Shown in pieces: positions 6,303 through 9,345 of a DNA stretch of 9,345 nucleotides (the stretch's first letter is position 1; each line of letters starts with the position of its first letter). Source of the stretch: CAYYGL01 sp964471235. GTDB lineage: Bacteria > Calditrichota > Calditrichia > RBG-13-44-9 > J075. The position numbers and the translations under genes were made by a program. The notes beneath the pieces are model-generated. The model was given only the letters and a program-made list of their open reading frames with translations. It searched no databases and had not been told where the DNA came from. The DNA is taken from contig CAYYGL010000189.1 of assembly GCA_964471235.1 (NCBI GenBank), positions 1 to 9,345 of the forward strand, in the 5' to 3' direction.

Positions 6303-8075
6303 ATGACCTACATTGTTCTGGCGCGCAAGTGGCGCCCCATGACATTTGAAGCAGTGGTCGGGCAGGAACATGTTACCCGAACGCTGATGAACGCCCTGAA
6401 GCAAAACCGGATTGCTCATGCTTATATTTTTGCCGGTCCCCGCGGGGTGGGCAAAACCACCACCGCCCGCCTGCTGGCAAAAGCGGTCAATTGCGAACGG
6501 CAGCCCACGGTGAATCCCTGCAATGAATGTGACCACTGCCAGGCAGCCACCCGGGGAAACAGCCTGGATATCATCGAAATTGACGGCGCCAGCAACCGTG
6601 GGATCGATGAAATCCGTAACCTGCGGGAAAATATCCGCTTTGCCCCGGCCGCCGCCCGCTATAAGGTTTATATCATCGATGAAGTGCACATGCTCAGCAA
6701 GGAAGCCTTTAATGCCCTGCTGAAAACCCTGGAAGAACCCCCGGCACATGCGATTTTCATTTTTGCCACCACCGAAATCCACCGGGTTCCCCTAACGATC
6801 CTCTCCCGCTGCCAACGGTTCGATTTTAAACGAATTCCCACGGCACTGATTGCCGGGCAACTGGAAAAAATCATCCAACAGGAAAATCTGAAGGCGGATA
6901 AAGACGCCCTGATGCTAATCGCCCGCAAGGCAGAGGGCAGCATGCGAGATGCCATCAGCGTGATGGACCAGATGATCTCCTTCTCCGACGGTGAAATCAC
7001 CCTCGCCCTGGTGCAGCAATCCCTGGGCGTTATCAATGAAGAGGTGTATTTCGAATTCACCGATCTGATGCAGCAGCAGGATGATGCGAAAATCATCCGC
7101 TTTGCCCGGCAGGTGTATGAGCAGGGGTACGATTTGATGCACTTTTTGCAGGGATTGGAAGAGCATTTCCGGAATCTGCTGGTCACCCGGGCAACCGGCA
7201 ATTCGCAACTGCTGGAGACTTCCGATTACATCAAGAAGCGATATGAAGAAAAAGCCCCCCAATTCAATGCCGGGGATTTGCTTCATTACCTGGACATCCT
7301 GGTGCAGAACGAGTCGTATCTGAAATTCAGCCCCAATCCCCAGCTTATACTGGAATTGCTGCTGCTCAAATTAGCCCACAAGCCGTTGAGTGTTGACCTG
7401 GAGGAGTTGTTAAAGTCGATTCGCGAAAACCCGGGCACACCTCCCCCGGCTGCTTCTGCTCCGAAGTCGCCCGGGTCTGCCGTACAACCCCCCGGGGTCA
7501 GTGAACCGAAAGCACCGCCATCGTCATCCCCACCGAAGACGCCCCCGGGTAGTTTTCGCCCGCCAGCGGGTGGAACCATCAAAGAAACCCCCGGGAAAAA
7601 ATTTGAAGGGCTGAATAAATCCTCCCTGCCCACCGATACCCCGGGAGATGAGGCATCTGAGGAGGAAAGCGGGAGTAGCGACGAGTCCCAGGCGGTAAAC
7701 AGGGATGTCACGGAAATTGCCGCCCGGTGGGACCAGGTGCTGGCGGCTATTAAAAAAGATAAAATCGCCCTGGCATCCTTTTTACAGGACAGCATTCCTT
7801 ACAAGCTGGAAAAAAATATCCTGCAAATCGCTTTTGATCCCAGAACCAGTTTCCACAAGGAGCATGTGCAGAAGAACGCCGGCATCATCGAGAAGATTTT
7901 AAAAACTCAGTTTCAACTCCCGGTGCGTATTGAATGCATATACCTGGATTTTGAAAAAGAAGGAGTGCAAAAAAAGGTTCAGACGCCGGAAGAAATCCTC
8001 GAGAGCATGAAGAGCAAGGAACCGGTGCTTCAAAAACTAATCGATTTGTTTGATTGCGAAAATCTGGACGAGTGA
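6303..8075 (+). CDS. dnaX: DNA polymerase III subunit tau (DnaX clamp loader)
   Basis: DnaX is the motor subunit of the clamp loader that places the beta clamp on DNA during replication. The 590-residue protein starts MTYIVLARKWRP, a classic DnaX N terminus. It has Walker A GPRGVGKT (45-52), a zinc site of Cys64, Cys73, Cys76 and Cys79, Walker B IIDEVHM (124-130), sensor 1 FATTE (154-158) and the SRC motif (168-170) with the arginine finger. Domain III spans roughly 225-365. A Pro/Ser/Gly-rich linker (about 375-450) then leads to a C-terminal domain (about 465-560) that should bind the polymerase. This is therefore the long tau form. No clear Shine-Dalgarno precedes the ATG. A-rich slippery heptamers occur at 7811-7817 and 7970-7976, but too far downstream to make a gamma-like product. 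Confidence 0.97.
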   Translation: MTYIVLARKWRPMTFEAVVGQEHVTRTLMNALKQNRIAHAYIFAGPRGVGKTTTARLLAKAVNCERQPTVNPCNECDHCQAATRGNSLDIIEIDGASNRGIDEIRNLRENIRFAPAAARYKVYIIDEVHMLSKEAFNALLKTLEEPPAHAIFIFATTEIHRVPLTILSRCQRFDFKRIPTALIAGQLEKIIQQENLKADKDALMLIARKAEGSMRDAISVMDQMISFSDGEITLALVQQSLGVINEEVYFEFTDLMQQQDDAKIIRFARQVYEQGYDLMHFLQGLEEHFRNLLVTRATGNSQLLETSDYIKKRYEEKAPQFNAGDLLHYLDILVQNESYLKFSPNPQLILELLLLKLAHKPLSVDLEELLKSIRENPGTPPPAASAPKSPGSAVQPPGVSEPKAPPSSSPPKTPPGSFRPPAGGTIKETPGKKFEGLNKSSLPTDTPGDEASEEESGSSDESQAVNRDVTEIAARWDQVLAAIKKDKIALASFLQDSIPYKLEKNILQIAFDPRTSFHKEHVQKNAGIIEKILKTQFQLPVRIECIYLDFEKEGVQKKVQTPEEILESMKSKEPVLQKLIDLFDCENLDE

Positions 8076-8106
8076 AGAAAAATGAGATCACGTATATGAA
8101 CACAAT

Positions 8107-8181
8107 TTACTCGTTACTCGTTACTCATTCACGATGATTGCAAAAATGAGTAATGAATAATGAGTAACGAGTGAGTAGTGA
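8107..8181. repeat. Heptameric repeats folding into a hairpin (dnaX-ybaB gap)
   Basis: The left side has TTACTCG (8107-8113), TTACTCG (8114-8120) and TTACTCA (8121-8127) in tandem. The right side has TGAGTAA (8147-8153), TGAATAA (8154-8160), TGAGTAA (8161-8167) and two degenerate units to 8181, on the opposite strand sense. ACTCGTTACTCATT (8116-8129) and AATGAGTAACGAGT (8159-8172) are a perfect 14-bp inverted repeat around a 29-nt loop. No T run follows, so it is not a standard intrinsic terminator. It could stabilise or attenuate the dnaX transcript. Confidence 0.85.
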
Positions 8182-8251
8182 GTGCAGACGGGTCTGCTGT
8201 CGCAAACATGGTTAAAAAAGACCAAAAAGAAAGCAAGAAGGAGTTTGTTTT

Positions 8252-8587
8252 ATGAAACCGAACTTAAATGAGTTAATGAAGCAGGCGCAAAAGATGCAGG
8301 AAGACATGCAGCGCATCCAGGAGCAACTGCGGAATATCACAGTGGAAGGCAGCGCCGGCGGCGGCATGGTGAAGGTCACTGCCAATTGCCAGAATCAAAT
8401 TATCGATGTGGAGATTGAGCCGGAGGTAATTGATTCGGAAGATAAAGAGATGCTGGAAGATTTGATAGTCGCTGCAGTGAACCAGGCATTGGAAAACGCT
8501 GCTGCCCGTTCCCAGGAGGAGATGCAAAAAGTAATGGGCCCCATGCTGGGCAACCTGCCGGGAGGATTTAAACTGCCGGGAATGTGA
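8252..8587 (+). CDS. ybaB: YbaB/EbfC family nucleoid-associated protein
   Basis: This small DNA-binding protein forms dimers and coats DNA; its exact role is unsettled across bacteria. The 111 residues match the family length. The N terminus (2-30) is a Gln/Met-rich coiled coil beginning LNELMKQAQKMQEDM. GSAGGGMVKVTANCQ (33-47) is the hallmark 'g.aGgG.VkVt.nG' strand region. IEPEVI and EDLIVAAVNQAL follow, as in the family's 'i.pe.....e.LedLi.aA.n.A' part. A Gly/Pro-rich tail (GNLPGGFKLPGM) ends the protein. ATG at 8252 is supported by AAGGAG (8238-8243) 8 nt upstream. The stop TGA is followed directly by TAA. The position between dnaX and recR is the usual one. Confidence 0.96.
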   Translation: MKPNLNELMKQAQKMQEDMQRIQEQLRNITVEGSAGGGMVKVTANCQNQIIDVEIEPEVIDSEDKEMLEDLIVAAVNQALENAAARSQEEMQKVMGPMLGNLPGGFKLPGM

Positions 8588-8612
8588 TAAAGTGAAGCGT
8601 AAAGCGTGATAA
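8585..8612 (+). repeat. Heptameric repeat at the ybaB stop
   Basis: TGATAAA (8585-8591), GTGAAGC (8592-8598), GTAAAGC (8599-8605) and GTGATAA (8606-8612) form degenerate 7-nt units. The first includes the ybaB stop codon. The following stretch to about 8690 is purine-rich and without a gene. Confidence 0.55.
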
Positions 8613-8691
8613 AGGGGGATGGGGAGATGGGTAAATGAGTGAAAGGGCAGATGAGTCGATGGAAGGATAAGGGAAAAAGCAGATGGTAGTT

Positions 8692-8749
8692 TATCAGTAA
8701 TTCAGTGTTCAGTTTTCAGAGAATCAGTAATCAGTAGGCAGTTACTCAT
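8692..8749 (+). repeat. Heptameric repeat array, NNTCAGT units
   Basis: TATCAGT (8692-8698) is followed after one base by ATTCAGT (8700-8706), GTTCAGT (8707-8713), TTTCAGA (8714-8720), one base, AATCAGT (8722-8728), AATCAGT (8729-8735), AGGCAGT (8736-8742) and TACTCAT (8743-8749). The unit core is TCAGT at a 7-nt pitch with single-base slips. Confidence 0.8.
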
Positions 8750-8800
8750 TATTACTCCATCTCTCCTTCATGCATCACTCCCCTCCCCAGGATTCCTTAA

Positions 8801-8884
8801 TACCCTGATACCCTTTACCCTTTACCTTTTATCTTTTATCTTTTATCTTTTATCTTAACCTTTTACCTCATACCCAATACCCTG
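8801..8884 (+). repeat. Heptameric repeat array, TACCCTT/TATCTTT units before recR
   Basis: Units start at 8801, 8809, 8816, 8823, 8830, 8837, 8844, 8851, 8864, 8871 and 8878. They read TACCCTG, TACCCTT (twice), TACCTTT, TATCTTT (three times), TATCTTA, TACCTCA, TACCCAA and TACCCTG. One extra base (8808) and one six-base unit (8858-8863) interrupt the phase. The array ends 10 nt before the recR ATG and fills the place where a Shine-Dalgarno would sit. Confidence 0.88.
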
Positions 8885-8894
8885 TAGCAAAGCC

Positions 8895-9345
8895 ATGAAC
8901 ACACTACCGCAAGCATTACAGGATTTAATCAGCGCCTTTGCCCAACTGCCGGGCATTGGGCGGAAAACCGCCACTCGTCTGGCGTTCCATATTTTGAACA
9001 GTCCCCGGGAAGAGGGCGAGCACCTGGCAAACACCATTTTAGAAGTGAAGAAGAAAATTCGCCTGTGCTCCCAATGTTTCAATATTACCGAGAGCGATCC
9101 CTGCCCGATTTGCCAGGATACCCGGCGCAATCGCCGTCAAATTTGTGTCGTTGAGGACGCCCAGACAATTCTATTTATCGAGAAAACGAATGAATACCGC
9201 GGCTTATACCATGTGTTGGGTGGGGTGATTTCCCCATTGGATGGGGTGGGACCGGAGCAACTGCATATCAAAGAACTGCTCCGCAGACTGGAGGGGGTGG
9301 AAGAAATTATCCTGGCGCTCAGTCCCAGCACCGAGGGAGAAGCCA
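8895..9345 (+). CDS. recR: Recombination mediator RecR (N-terminal 150 residues, cut by window edge)
   Basis: RecR works with RecO/RecF to load RecA on gapped DNA. The reading frame is open to the end of the window and covers about three quarters of a usual 200-residue RecR. Residues 15-30 (FAQLPGIGRKTATRLA) form the helix-hairpin-helix. Cys58, Cys61, Cys70 and Cys73 form the zinc finger. The Toprim domain begins at ICVVED (83-88) and includes YHVLGGVISPLDGVGP (105-120), a RecR signature. The ATG at 8895 gives the standard N terminus, but no Shine-Dalgarno is visible, because the heptameric array stops just before it. Translation may rely on an unstructured leader or on leaderless initiation. 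Confidence 0.96.
   Translation, partial: MNTLPQALQDLISAFAQLPGIGRKTATRLAFHILNSPREEGEHLANTILEVKKKIRLCSQCFNITESDPCPICQDTRRNRRQICVVEDAQTILFIEKTNEYRGLYHVLGGVISPLDGVGPEQLHIKELLRRLEGVEEIILALSPSTEGEA

Larger units (their letters stand above)
8588..8894. other. Gene-free 307-nt spacer between ybaB and recR
   Basis: No convincing ORF, RNA gene or sigma-70 promoter is visible here. It is built largely from three blocks of heptameric repeats plus a purine-rich stretch (8611-8690) and a pyrimidine-rich stretch (8755-8795). It contains no clear hairpin with a T run. recR may still be co-transcribed with ybaB. Confidence 0.7.

Noticed and set aside
6668..7795. Several long minus-strand ORFs inside dnaX.
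   Set aside because: They are shadow frames of a well-conserved gene and have no ribosome site or known motif.

Overview
The window comes from a bacterial chromosome and splits into two halves. The left half (1-4762) is a minus-strand type III-B CRISPR-Cas (Cmr) operon. It is read right to left as cas6, cmr2 (cas10), cmr3 and cmr4, with cmr4 running off the left edge. The right half (4954-9345) is plus-strand housekeeping DNA: an EamA-family transporter, tRNA-Ala(CGC), the small bacterial SRP RNA, dnaX, ybaB/ebfC and the first three quarters of recR. The block SRP RNA - dnaX - ybaB - recR is a widely conserved bacterial order. The species cannot be fixed from this sequence. DnaX style and repeat-rich intergenic DNA make me think of an FCB-type lineage such as Calditrichota/KSB1, but that is a weak impression.

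The CRISPR genes are tightly coupled. cmr2/cmr3 and cmr3/cmr4 each share an ATGA stop/start overlap, and each downstream gene has a Shine-Dalgarno sequence. Cas6 should cut pre-crRNA. Cmr2, Cmr3 and Cmr4 should form part of the crRNA-guided effector: Cas10 signalling subunit, 5'-handle-binding subunit and target-RNA-cutting backbone. Cmr2 is short (651 aa) and starts directly at its first palm-like motif, so it lacks the N-terminal HD nuclease domain. Its second palm motif reads GGDE rather than GGDD. This suggests a system working through cyclic oligoadenylate signalling and RNA cleavage rather than HD-dependent DNA cleavage. Cmr1, Cmr5, Cmr6, any signal-activated effector, adaptation genes and the repeat array must lie outside the window, or be absent.

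The two halves diverge around 4763-4953. That gap holds a possible cas6 promoter, a dyad with a tandem repeat, and a long pyrimidine-rich tract before the transporter.

The most unusual feature is non-coding. The gaps around the housekeeping genes (5833-5870, 8107-8181, 8585-8612, 8692-8749, 8801-8884) contain short degenerate tandem repeats. The sequence differs between sites but the period is about 7 bases each time. One site folds back on itself with a perfect 14-base inverted repeat. These arrays fill much of the dnaX-ybaB (176 nt) and ybaB-recR (307 nt) gaps, which are usually short in bacteria.
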